Shown one piece after another: positions 26,801-34,687 of a stretch of DNA of 64,000 nt. Position 1 is the first letter of the stretch; each line of letters opens with the position of its first letter. The notes beneath the pieces were generated by a model. That model was not told the origin of the DNA. It saw nothing but the letters and a program-made list of their open reading frames with translations, and did no database searches. Made by a program: the position numbers and the translations under genes. Origin of the DNA: Candidatus Epilinea brevis (GTDB lineage: Bacteria; Chloroflexota; Anaerolineae; Epilineales; Epilineaceae); the NCBI GenBank assembly GCA_016710785.1, contig JADJUE010000002.1, positions 248,001 through 312,000 of the forward strand, in the 5' to 3' direction.

Positions 26801-27663
26801 TGCCCCTGGCGGACGTCACCATCGAGGTGGTCTGGGGCCAGGGGCTGCTGCGCGGCACCGCGCCCGGCGGCAGCACCCTCATGGTCCGCCGCCCGGCCGA
26901 CACCTGCCTGGCGGCAGCCGGCGGCGGCGGGGGCTTCGGTCCCGGCGGCGGCGGCGGGGCCTTCAACATCCCGGTGCCCGAAACCGGCCAGTTCCAGGTG
27001 CCGGCAGCCTTCAACATGAACCCCGGCGAGGGCATCGAGGTGGCCTGGTACGCGCCCAACGATCACCGGGTGTACCGCCATATCTTCCGCGCCCTCGGGC
27101 AGGTCTACGTGAGCACCGACAAGGTGGGTGGCCGCGCGTCGCCCAACTCGCCGGTGGTGGTCACCTTGCTCAACGGCACCACGGAGCGGGGCAAGGTGGA
27201 GGTGGTGGCGGACGCCGAAGGCCATTTCCTGGCGGTCTTCAAAGGCCCGGACGGCAAGCCGCTCCTCATCCAGCCCGGCGACACCGTGAAGCTCGACGGT
27301 TCCGGGGAGACCCCGCTGATCGCGGTGGAGAAGCTGGCTTTCGACTGGAGTCCGGGCGACGTGATCGCCCTTGAGGCTGTGGCCGGCAAGACCGTGCAGA
27401 TGAGCCTGGCCATCAAAGATCAGCAGGACGTGACCTTTGCCATCACCACCGACGCCAGCGGGAAGTGGCGATTCACGGCGGCCGACGTCCCGCCGCGCGC
27501 CGGCTTCACCCTCGACGATATCGAGGGCGTGCGGGCGGTCATCGAGACGCCGAACGAGCATCAGATCATCTTCGAGGCGGGGGTCCTGCCCAACACCCCG
27601 GTGGAGCCACCGGTACGGTCCCCGAAGATCTTCCTGCCCTCGCTGAAGAAGGCGACCCGCTGA
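23815..27663 (+). CDS. Large exported repeat protein with poly-glycine loops
   Basis: 1282 residues with a signal peptide (residues about 1-36, cleavage probably after THA) and the C-terminal KIFLPSLKK tail. The body is a series of beta-sandwich-like repeats of roughly 100-150 residues. Many have a segment of the form 'GD.V.V....v.L.VP.Ls......d.v.G.......v.v', for example around GDIITLL, GDVVQVEF, GDKVRVTVGDDTVELTVPPLSG and GDTVVVRD. Six glycine-rich tracts, some with more than ten consecutive Gly, interrupt the repeats at similar positions. No enzymatic motif is visible. It is probably a cell-surface or matrix protein. AGGAGG lies upstream of the ATG at 23815. A strong hairpin follows the gene. 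Confidence 0.85.
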   Translation: MRLELRLIKGSALASIALALAMTARPTGQVPGATHAQGGGSQPATGVTVTLQDNVIRWTTLPAVAVRAQVRTGTTLKAQGQAQSGQDGTVTLNLQAGGGGGGMGGGGNPNLLAGDIITLLPTGGVTATLTVPALSVAANAAGNKVMGSTVAGAALSLSLNHGGQAQAGAATADAAGAYQSAFADVAPGDTGVVTLVKDGNSFLAEFAAFQASFSLGSRQVTGVMTPGETVIITLTAADGTTAKGTRTVTLQGGGTDFNTGGGGGGGPGGGGGNAFGPVVAGDTAKADVTSPVAGANLSLTDKAPTILVVTNPTTQTVTGQAPGGAAIEVVALSPEGNSFSATTTAGPADPGTGLGNFSATISGATGMGPGWRVYAYASNTPGLRFRAADALEQVRIGIHANQVIGVADPGRPITVTILSSAGETRGTQTTQSNNNAQFTVNFNGGGGPGGGTPTTPVDFNTGDVVQVEFSLGDPLLIPIPNMTARTDAAADTVSGEGPSGASVWATQGNGQATVTARGMIDAGGSYSLSFAGTKDLAPPMGGAINVRLPNGHELYSNWGIVQMTVELGNFQVNGSGASNRDVMASLVDKNGATTVGGADDQTGGGGGGGGGGGGGLNGAGQWGFLFRDTLGQPVRIQPGDKVRVTVGDDTVELTVPPLSGVAFVGDDLINGSTTADRKVTVQVAHILIPGNARQEVTADASGKFAVDLTGTFDLQHNDNILFTTNEGIHVVNSRLTVPGLRLNLDEARLSGSWKPDTLLDVGVVSGPAADTVFSGQVRTQDNATFAIVFTKGDSRVLPKTGDTVVVRDPATREKIELKVPELTVAGDAATEAFSGRAVPGGALTLQASNPFPRPGGGGGPGGGGAGGGGNRFGQPTINPDGTWTLTFPAPAYNIRPGTRMFALYREPGGHLIERIRYIPIASVQHGGGAVCGYADPRAAVASTLVDAGGQTLGAATGSSDYNSSFELLMKGPQEAVVRSAAGQTAKVKLGAETVDVPLADVTIEVVWGQGLLRGTAPGGSTLMVRRPADTCLAAAGGGGGFGPGGGGGAFNIPVPETGQFQVPAAFNMNPGEGIEVAWYAPNDHRVYRHIFRALGQVYVSTDKVGGRASPNSPVVVTLLNGTTERGKVEVVADAEGHFLAVFKGPDGKPLLIQPGDTVKLDGSGETPLIAVEKLAFDWSPGDVIALEAVAGKTVQMSLAIKDQQDVTFAITTDASGKWRFTAADVPPRAGFTLDDIEGVRAVIETPNEHQIIFEAGVLPNTPVEPPVRSPKIFLPSLKKATR

Positions 27664-27706
27664 CCCTGTAGCTCGCGGACCCGGTCCGCCAGTCATCCTG
27701 TGCCCC

Positions 27707-27737
27707 GAGGGGCCGGTCGGATTCCGACCGGCCCCTC
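27707..27737 (+). terminator. Strong hairpin between the repeat protein and nuoC
   Basis: A perfect 14-base stem (27707-27720 with 27724-27737) closes an ATT loop. There is no following T-run, so a purely intrinsic terminator is unproven, but position and strength suggest transcription ends here before the complex I operon. Confidence 0.7.
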
Positions 27738-27781
27738 GCGCTGTCAGCTGGCATCGGCCCTGGCCGCGTCGCCGCCGTGGG

Positions 27782-27790
27782 TGGTACAAT
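27782..27790 (+). promoter_or_regulatory. Extended -10 element upstream of nuoC
   Basis: TGG followed by TACAAT (27785-27790), 46 bases before the nuoC start. No good -35 is seen, which fits an extended -10 promoter. The same TGn-TAnnnT form precedes nuoG, nuoH, recN and the patatin gene. Confidence 0.45.
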
Positions 27791-27836
27791 GGCCGCAGCA
27801 CCTGCCGCCTCCCCACATCCTCGCGAGGGACCGCTC

Positions 27837-28447
27837 ATGGACGCAACCGACGCCTTCGTCTTTTCGCCGCCCGGCGCGGCCACGGTGGCCGCCTCGGCGG
27901 CGGACCTCAGCGCGTTGGTCGATCGTCTTGGAGCGGCAGTCCTGTCGCAGGACCTGGGCGACGGCAACCGGGAGCCTTCGGCGCTCCTGGCCGTCGAGGC
28001 CTTGTTGGACGCGGTGCGTTGGCTCAAGGAAGAGCGGGGCTACGGGTACCTGCGCTCCCTGACCGCGGTGGATTTCTGGCAGCGTGGTTCGCCGCGTTTC
28101 CAGGTGGTCTACCATCTGGCCGCCATCCCGGCCGGTATGCTGGCCGGCGATCCGCGGCCACGACCGGATGAGCCCACGCGCCTGCTGCGGCTGAAGGTGG
28201 GCCTGCCCGCGGAGAATCCGGTGGCCCCCAGCCTGACGGGCATCTTCCCCACCGCCGGGTTCCATGAGCGGGAGACCTACGACATGTTCGGCATCGAGTT
28301 CGCCGGGCATCCCGACCTGCGCCGCATCCTGATGCCCGAAGGCTACGAGGGCTTCCCCCTGCGCAAGGACCATCCGCTGCAGTACGAAGAGATCGCCTTC
28401 TCCTTCAACCAGGAGACGGTCTACGCCTCCAAGCCCTTTGCCAAGGA

Positions 28448-28451
<4 letters not shown>
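27837..28451 (+). CDS. nuoC: NADH-quinone oxidoreductase subunit C
   Basis: 204 residues. The C-terminal half holds the 30-kDa subunit signature: ERETYDMFGIEFAGHPDLRRILMP followed by GFPLRKDHPL. NuoC is a peripheral-arm subunit that contacts NuoD and NuoB. The ATG at 27837 gives the usual length; GAGGGA is upstream. nuoA and nuoB, which normally precede it, are absent; instead a hairpin and an exported protein gene lie upstream. Its stop overlaps the nuoD start (ATGA). Confidence 0.95.
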
Positions 28452-29698
<1,247 letters not shown>

Positions 29699-29747
29699 AT
29701 TCGCAGGGATCGACCCGCAGATCCTCCTCGTGGTTTGGAGCCATCGC

Positions 29748-30194
29748 ATGTCCCGAATCCGACTCGCCATGATCGTCATCCTGGCCATCACCCTGTCCTC
29801 CTGCGCTACCCCGGCGCCGGTGGAACCGCCCCCCGATAGCCCCACCGAGGTCGCGCCGCCCACCGGTCTACCGGAACCGGCCACCATCGCCGCGCCCGCC
29901 GCCGCCCTCTCGGCGGACGAGGTGGCGCAGGCGGTGTTCCAGGCTTGGATGGCGGATGAACGGGCTGTCGCCGAGCCCCTGACGGACCCGGCCGCGGCCG
30001 CCGACCTGGATGCGCTCTTCGCCCAGCCATTTGACGCCGGGGCGGGCTGGTCCTACGACCATTGCGAGGGGGCGGCGGGATCGGTGTTCTGCACCTGGTA
30101 TGGGGCGTCGGCGACCCTGGTCATCCAGGTGCGCAGCATCGAGCCGCCGGTGCTGGTGACCAGCATTCGCATGGAGGCCGCAGCGGCGCCCTGA
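29748..30194 (+). CDS. Small lipoprotein embedded in the nuo cluster
   Basis: 148 residues. The signal peptide ends with the lipobox LSSC (Cys19), then a Pro-rich linker (about 20-55) and a small C-terminal domain with two cysteines (DHCEG, VFCTWYG) that could form a disulfide. GGAG lies eight bases before the ATG. I do not recognise the family. It sits between nuoD and nuoE on the same strand, 49 bp after nuoD, so it is probably cotranscribed, but nothing shows that it takes part in complex I. Confidence 0.75.
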   Translation: MSRIRLAMIVILAITLSSCATPAPVEPPPDSPTEVAPPTGLPEPATIAAPAAALSADEVAQAVFQAWMADERAVAEPLTDPAAAADLDALFAQPFDAGAGWSYDHCEGAAGSVFCTWYGASATLVIQVRSIEPPVLVTSIRMEAAAAP

Positions 30195-30223
30195 GGTCGC
30201 GGCCGAGCCGGGCCGGCTGACCT

Positions 30224-30252
30224 TTGACCGGTCCCACGGGGCTGCATACACT
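30224..30252 (+). promoter_or_regulatory. Promoter upstream of nuoE
   Basis: TTGACC (30224-30229) and TACACT (30247-30252) are separated by 17 bases. This lies between the lipoprotein gene and nuoE, leaving a leader of roughly 105 bases. It would allow nuoEF to be transcribed separately from nuoCD. Confidence 0.5.
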
Positions 30253-30364
30253 AGCCGGGGCGCGCGGCCGGTCAGCGGTCGCCGCGTTCGGCTCGCGGTT
30301 TGGCGGGCGATCGGCGAGCAAGAGGGCACCGGCGACGGCCGGCGGCTTCAGGAGAATCGGCCCC

Positions 30365-30910
30365 ATGACTGACCTGCTGCAACAACGCTTCGGCTCAGAG
30401 ATCCAGGCCGCCTTCGCCCGCTATCCAGCGGGACGCGAGAAGTCGGCGGCCCTGCCGCTGCTCTATCTGGCCCAGGCGGCCTACGGCCACCTGAGCACGG
30501 AGGCCATCGAGGAGGTGGCGCAGCTGATCGGCAGCGACAGCACGCATGTGCGCGGCCTGGCCGGCTTCTACTCGCTCTTCCTGGAGCAGCCGCATGGCGG
30601 CTTCGTGGTGCAGTACTGCAACGACCTGCCTTGCGCCCTGCGTGGGTCGGAAGACTTCCTACCAGTGCTGGAGGAGAAGCTGGGCTGTAAGGCCGGTGCG
30701 ACCAGCGCCGACGGCCTCTTTACCCTGGAATGCGTCATGTGCCTGGCGGCCTGCGACCGCGCGCCCATGGCCCAGATCAACCTGGACTACGTCTACGACC
30801 TGAACCCGGAGTCTCTGGACCTGCTCGTGACCGAACTGCGCGCCAAGGCCGCATCCGATCCCGAGCGCCGGGCGCCCTTCGGCTTCGGACCGCCTTCGGA
30901 GATGAAGTGA
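30365..30910 (+). CDS. nuoE: NADH-quinone oxidoreductase subunit E
   Basis: 181 residues. A thioredoxin-like ferredoxin with the 2Fe-2S ligands C85 and C90 (CNDLPC) and C126 and C130 (CLAAC), and the N-terminal helical part with LPLLYLAQAAYGHLS. NuoE carries cluster N1a and pairs with NuoF. The ATG at 30365 follows AGGAG; nuoF starts three bases after its stop. Confidence 0.95.
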   Translation: MTDLLQQRFGSEIQAAFARYPAGREKSAALPLLYLAQAAYGHLSTEAIEEVAQLIGSDSTHVRGLAGFYSLFLEQPHGGFVVQYCNDLPCALRGSEDFLPVLEEKLGCKAGATSADGLFTLECVMCLAACDRAPMAQINLDYVYDLNPESLDLLVTELRAKAASDPERRAPFGFGPPSEMK

Positions 30911-30913
30911 CCC

Positions 30914-32188
30914 ATGCCCCAACTGAACCTGGTGCTCCGCCATCGCGACATCCCCGGGCTGCATGAGCTTGCCGTCTATCAGACCAACGGCGGCTATGCC
31001 CAGCTGCGGCGCGCGGTTACCGAGCTGACACCCGAGGCGGTCATCGACATCGTCAAGGCCTCGGGCCTCCGTGGCCGCGGCGGCGCGGGCTTCCCGACGG
31101 GACTCAAGTGGTCCTTCGTGCCCAAGGGTCCGGGCCAGAAGTACATCGTGGTCAACAACGACGAGTCGGAGCCGGGCACCTTCAAAGACCACGAGATCAT
31201 GTTGCGCAACCCGCACCAGCTGATCGAGGGCGCGGCGATCGCGGCTTATGCGGTGGGGGCCTCGGCGGTGTACATCTACAGCCGTGGCGAGTTCTGGAAG
31301 AGCGCGCAGAGCTTCGACCGGGCCATCGCCGAGGCGCGGGCGGCGGGCCTTCTGGGTCAGAGGCTCTTCGGGACGGACTACAACCTGGAGGTCTATACCA
31401 GCCTCGGCGCGGGGGCCTATATCTGCGGCGAGGAGACGGCGCTCCTTTCCAGCCTGCAGGGCGACCTGGGCCAGCCGCGCCTGAAGCCACCTTTCCCGGC
31501 GGTAGCCGGCCTCTACGCCCGCCCGACGGTGGTCAACAACACGGAGACGCTGGCCAACGTGCCGCTCATCCTGGAGCGCGGCGCGGACTGGTACAAGGGC
31601 ATCGGCACGGAGAAGAGCCCGGGCACCAAGGTCTGCTGCGTCTCAGGCCACGTGGAGCGGCCGGGCAACTACGAGATTCCGCTGGGCACGCCCTTCAAAG
31701 AGTTGCTGGCCATGGCCGGCGGTGTATGGAAGGGCCGCCGCCTCAAGGCGATGATGCCCGCCGGCGCCTCCTCCCCGGCCACGCCGGGCGAGCAATGCAT
31801 GGACCTGCTGCTGGACTGGGAGAGCATGGCCGCCGCGGGTTCCACCCTGGGCTCGGCCAGCTTCATCATCATGGACGAGACCACGGACATGGTCTGGGTG
31901 GCGATGAAGACCAGCCAGTTCTTCAAGCACGAGAGCTGCGGCAAATGCTCGCCCTGCCGCGAGGGCACCTTCTGGCTGACGAAGGTCTACGGCCGGCTGA
32001 ATGCCGGCAGCGGCACTACCGAGGACGTCGCCCTGGTGGGCGAGATCATCGAGCAGATCCGCGACAAATGCTTCTGCCCCCTCGGCGAGTTCGCCCTCAG
32101 CGCCCCGCGCTCGACGATGGCGAAGTTCCCGGAGGATTACCGGCGGGCGGTGGGGACTGTGGAGAACGGCGCCCAGCAAGATGGCTGA
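30914..32188 (+). CDS. nuoF: NADH-quinone oxidoreductase subunit F
   Basis: 424 residues. It carries the glycine-rich NADH/FMN site GLRGRGGAGFPTGLKW, the NNDESEPGTFKD and GAGAYICGEETAL motifs, and the N3 4Fe-4S ligands SCGKCSPCREG plus a distal Cys in DKCFCPLGEFA. NuoF is where NADH is oxidised. The gene ends inside the start of a broken methyltransferase frame (ATG at 32181); nuoG follows only after 2.5 kb of unrelated DNA. Confidence 0.97.
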   Translation: MPQLNLVLRHRDIPGLHELAVYQTNGGYAQLRRAVTELTPEAVIDIVKASGLRGRGGAGFPTGLKWSFVPKGPGQKYIVVNNDESEPGTFKDHEIMLRNPHQLIEGAAIAAYAVGASAVYIYSRGEFWKSAQSFDRAIAEARAAGLLGQRLFGTDYNLEVYTSLGAGAYICGEETALLSSLQGDLGQPRLKPPFPAVAGLYARPTVVNNTETLANVPLILERGADWYKGIGTEKSPGTKVCCVSGHVERPGNYEIPLGTPFKELLAMAGGVWKGRRLKAMMPAGASSPATPGEQCMDLLLDWESMAAAGSTLGSASFIIMDETTDMVWVAMKTSQFFKHESCGKCSPCREGTFWLTKVYGRLNAGSGTTEDVALVGEIIEQIRDKCFCPLGEFALSAPRSTMAKFPEDYRRAVGTVENGAQQDG

Positions 32189-33170
32189 CGAGCAGCCTCC
32201 CGCGGTTCTCCAGCATGGCTGGTCGGTGCGGAACGCGATGATCGGGTTCCTGCGCCGGCTGCCTCCGCTTCGCGTGCGCGCGAACGTCCCCCCCCCCCCC
32301 CCAAGACTTCGATGAGAGCGCTTATCTCGAGGCCAACCCAGACGTAGCTCGCGCTGTCCGGAACCGGATCGTGGCCTCGGGTCGAGAGCATTGGACCACC
32401 TACGGACGGACCGAAGGACGCTTCCTGAGCCTGATCGCTGCTGGCGTACAGCCGATGAGCCATCGCTGCTCGACGGCTTGCCGGTTCCCGGACCCCACCT
32501 GCGGCAGCGTGTCCATGGAGCATGGGACCTGTCGAGCTTCTCAAGGGTCGGTCGGCAGGTTGCTGACGACCTCATGGCCCACATGGGCGCCCTCCATGCC
32601 GTAACTGAAGCCGGCATGACCGTGTTGGACTGGGGCTGCGGTTGTGGTCGGGTGCTGCGGCACATGGTCCGCAGGATGCCGGCCGGCACTCGATTCATCG
32701 GCGTTGACATCGATCCCGAGGCCATCGCCTGATGCTGTGGGCATCTTGGCGATGTCGGGCGTTTCCTGGTCAACGAAGCGATGCCGCCAATTCCAGGTGT
32801 TGAGTCCGCCACGGTGGACCTGCTGTACGGCGTTTCCGTGATGTCGCATCTGCCCGAGGGAATGCAGGAGGCCTGGCTTGGAGAGATCGCCAGGGTACTC
32901 AAGCCGGGAGGCGTAGCGCTGCTGTCGGTCCACGGGCCGGACCATGTGCCTGCCGATGCGGATGGCGACTGGACAGCCGACTTCGATGTTCGCGGATTCG
33001 GGTTCCGCCAGGATGGTGGGACCGCCGGCTTACCGGACTTCTACCAGCAGGCCTTTCATCGGTCAGACTACATTCGCCGCCATTGGTCTCGCTGGTTGGA
33101 AGTCCTGGCGGTGGTTCCGCGGGGAATGGCGGACTTCCAGGATCTGGTAGTCTGCCGGCGTGCGTCATGA
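32181..33170 (+). pseudogene. SAM-dependent methyltransferase with N-terminal repeat domain, disrupted
   Basis: Three pieces join into one protein. Piece 1 starts at ATG 32181 and runs into a C15 tract (32288-32302). With one base fewer it would continue into QDFDESAYLEANPDVARAV and EHWTTYGRTEGRF, a short repeat domain often found on such methyltransferases and glycosyltransferases. A second frame change falls near 32425-32465, after which the text reads LPVPGPHLRQRVHG. The methyltransferase core then follows: VLDWGCGCGRVLR and FIGVDIDPEAIA. An in-frame TGA at 32730-32732 occurs where Trp is expected, and the same frame continues to 33170 with LLYGVSVMSHLPEG and VLKPGGVALLSVHGP. It sits between nuoF and nuoG. 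It may be decayed, phase-variable, or affected by sequencing indels. Confidence 0.75.
32288..32302 (+). repeat. C15 homopolymer tract
   Basis: Fifteen consecutive C near the 5' end of the methyltransferase frame. As written, translation from 32181 ends with RLR-stop just after the tract; a tract of 14 (or 11 or 17) C joins the start to the downstream domain. Such tracts are typical slippage sites and also typical places for sequencing error. Confidence 0.8.
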
Positions 33171-33192
33171 CAATCCCGCAACCTGGACACTT

Positions 33193-33375
33193 CTAGCGTC
33201 TAACCCGCTGACAAACTGCTTGAAGTCGTGGTTCAGTACCGTACTTCCAGAGGTGGTACTCGCGTCGGAGGGACTCAAGGGCGGCCAGGCGCTCCTCCGG
33301 TGGCCGGGAGCGCCAGTAGGCGGCGCTTGAGGGTTGGCCGTGCAGCGGGATCTTGGTGACGATGGGTTCGACCAT
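33193..33375 (-). CDS. Small basic protein, possible toxin-antitoxin partner
   Basis: 60 residues with YWRSRPPEERLAALESLR and EYHLWKYGTEPRLQAV. I recall near-identical short proteins placed next to nucleotidyltransferase (AbiEii-like) genes in Chloroflexota and cyanobacteria, where they probably act as DNA-binding or antitoxin partners. Here it lies 158 bp downstream of an AbiEii-type gene that already has another partner, so it may be an orphan left by an earlier module. The ATG at 33375 begins the conserved part. Confidence 0.6.
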   Translation of the reverse strand: MVEPIVTKIPLHGQPSSAAYWRSRPPEERLAALESLRREYHLWKYGTEPRLQAVCQRVRR

Positions 33376-33533
33376 GGATTTCAGGATCCCTTGAGGTCGT
33401 GAGACGACCAGTACTGTGAGCAACCGTCCGGGTGGTGGCCTTGGCCACGATTGACATCTGTTGCCCGATCGCCTGCGCTTGGCTGGCAACCTTGCGCCTG
33501 CACGACGTCACCGGGTCTCTCCAGTTCAGAGAA

Positions 33534-34247
33534 TTACCATGACGCGACCCCCAAGTCCGCCCGTCCCAGCTCGCCTACGTCGCGGCGCAGCCGCGCTTTC
33601 AAGGCTTCCCAATCCAGCGGGCGGAGCATTCGTGGTGCCTGCTCCACGTCGGCGTCATCAAAGTACAGCAATGCCCTCAGGGCCATGCGGCGGAACTCCG
33701 GAACGGTGTCGAACTTGCGCTCCGCCGCGGTCATCCAGTCCGCCAGCGGACGCTCGGTCAACAGCGCGTCCAGGTCGATGAAGTCCTTGCGGCTACCGCG
33801 TCCGATGATGGCGGACAGCTTCATGGCAGCGATATCAGCCGTGCCAGCCAGCGGCAAGCCTTCCCGTTGCGTCGGCGCTTCGAGCATTCGGTAGGGGTAA
33901 CGGAAAAAGCTGAGGCTCACCCCCAGCCAGGTGAAGATAAGAGTGCCGTCTGTGTCGGTCGTGATTCGTAGATCCTCATTCACGTCTCGAAAGCCATCGA
34001 CCAGACGTCGACGGTCATCGATGTCCATTGCGCGGTGTTCGCTGAAGAAGTCGAAATCCACAGAAACGCGGTGGCCCAGCCGTAGCGCGAGGGCCGTCCC
34101 GCCGGCCAGGTAGAAATCGGAAGCAACCAGTGCCAGGGGCAGCTGCCGCATCACCGCCAATCCCTCCGGCTCCAGTACGACGGCCGGGTCAACCACGGTT
34201 GCCCCAAAGAAGTCGCGCGGTTTCGCCGAAGGGATGCGGCGCGGCAT
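33534..34247 (-). CDS. AbiEii/AbiGii-type nucleotidyltransferase toxin
   Basis: 237 residues. The FYLAGGTALALRLGHRVSVDFDFFS stretch holds the GG and D-x-D residues of the polymerase-beta nucleotidyltransferase fold used by the AbiEii toxin family (PF08843), followed by ADIAAMKLSAIIGRGSRKDFIDLDALL. Family members modify tRNAs or use NTPs to inhibit growth during phage infection or stress. Its 5' end overlaps the 109-residue partner gene by 59 bases, the usual antitoxin-toxin arrangement. The module lies inside the nuo gene cluster on the opposite strand. Confidence 0.88.
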   Translation of the reverse strand: MPRRIPSAKPRDFFGATVVDPAVVLEPEGLAVMRQLPLALVASDFYLAGGTALALRLGHRVSVDFDFFSEHRAMDIDDRRRLVDGFRDVNEDLRITTDTDGTLIFTWLGVSLSFFRYPYRMLEAPTQREGLPLAGTADIAAMKLSAIIGRGSRKDFIDLDALLTERPLADWMTAAERKFDTVPEFRRMALRALLYFDDADVEQAPRMLRPLDWEALKARLRRDVGELGRADLGVASW

Positions 34248-34518
34248 CGTCGACCTTCAGGACCACCTGCCAGTAGGCGAATGCCCGGGGCGACAAGCGC
34301 CGGGCACCGTGAGCGCGCACGAAGGCCCTCAGCCGGGCCTCGCCATACGTGCGCAGCAGCCAGCGTTGAACCTCGACATCGCCATGCTCCAGGCCACGCT
34401 CGATGATCACAGCGGCATCCGCCTCGAGGGCCAGTTCGGCGGCGTTGTATTCCTGAAGGAAAGGCCGCAGTCGTGCCAGCATGGTGGCTGTCAACGTGGG
34501 GGTGGATGGCGATGACAT
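34189..34518 (-). CDS. DUF6922-like antitoxin partner of the AbiEii-type toxin
   Basis: 109 residues, mostly helical: LEADAAVIIERGLEHGDVEVQRWLLRTYG and RLSPRAFAYWQVVLKV. This pattern (a helix with IIERxLExGD, a central WL..YG, and LSPR.....W) fits the DUF6922-type proteins that I recall next to AbiEii nucleotidyltransferases. It precedes and overlaps the toxin gene. A TGC-TATGCT extended -10 element ends nine bases before its ATG, suggesting a leaderless transcript. Confidence 0.75.
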   Translation of the reverse strand: MSSPSTPTLTATMLARLRPFLQEYNAAELALEADAAVIIERGLEHGDVEVQRWLLRTYGEARLRAFVRAHGARRLSPRAFAYWQVVLKVDDAAPHPFGETARLLWGNRG

Positions 34519-34584
34519 GGTCCGCCAAGCATAGCAGGCCCCCTTCGCCGGACCCCGCTCCGGCTACGCTCTGCCCCCGGTCTG

Positions 34585-34593
34585 TGATACGAT
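34585..34593 (+). promoter_or_regulatory. Extended -10 element upstream of nuoG
   Basis: TGA followed by TACGAT (34588-34593), 94 bases before the nuoG start and downstream of the inserted genes. It would give nuoG its own transcription after the insertion separated it from nuoF. Confidence 0.4.
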
Positions 34594-34687
34594 AGCGCGT
34601 CGGCGCCGCCGCGCCGACGCGCGGGATTCCGCCGTCGCCGCCTCCCCCCGAACCCGCCGCCCTCTTCCCCGCCAGCCGAGTGAGCGC

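Noticed and set aside
25237..27816. 859-codon minus-strand frame over the repeat protein
   Set aside because: Antisense to a gene with signal peptide, ribosome site and repeats; its own text is low-complexity Arg/Gly/His.
32730..32732. TGA in the methyltransferase as another selenocysteine codon
   Set aside because: The site corresponds to Trp in relatives, there is no redox motif around it, I see no SECIS-like hairpin, and the gene has other disruptions.
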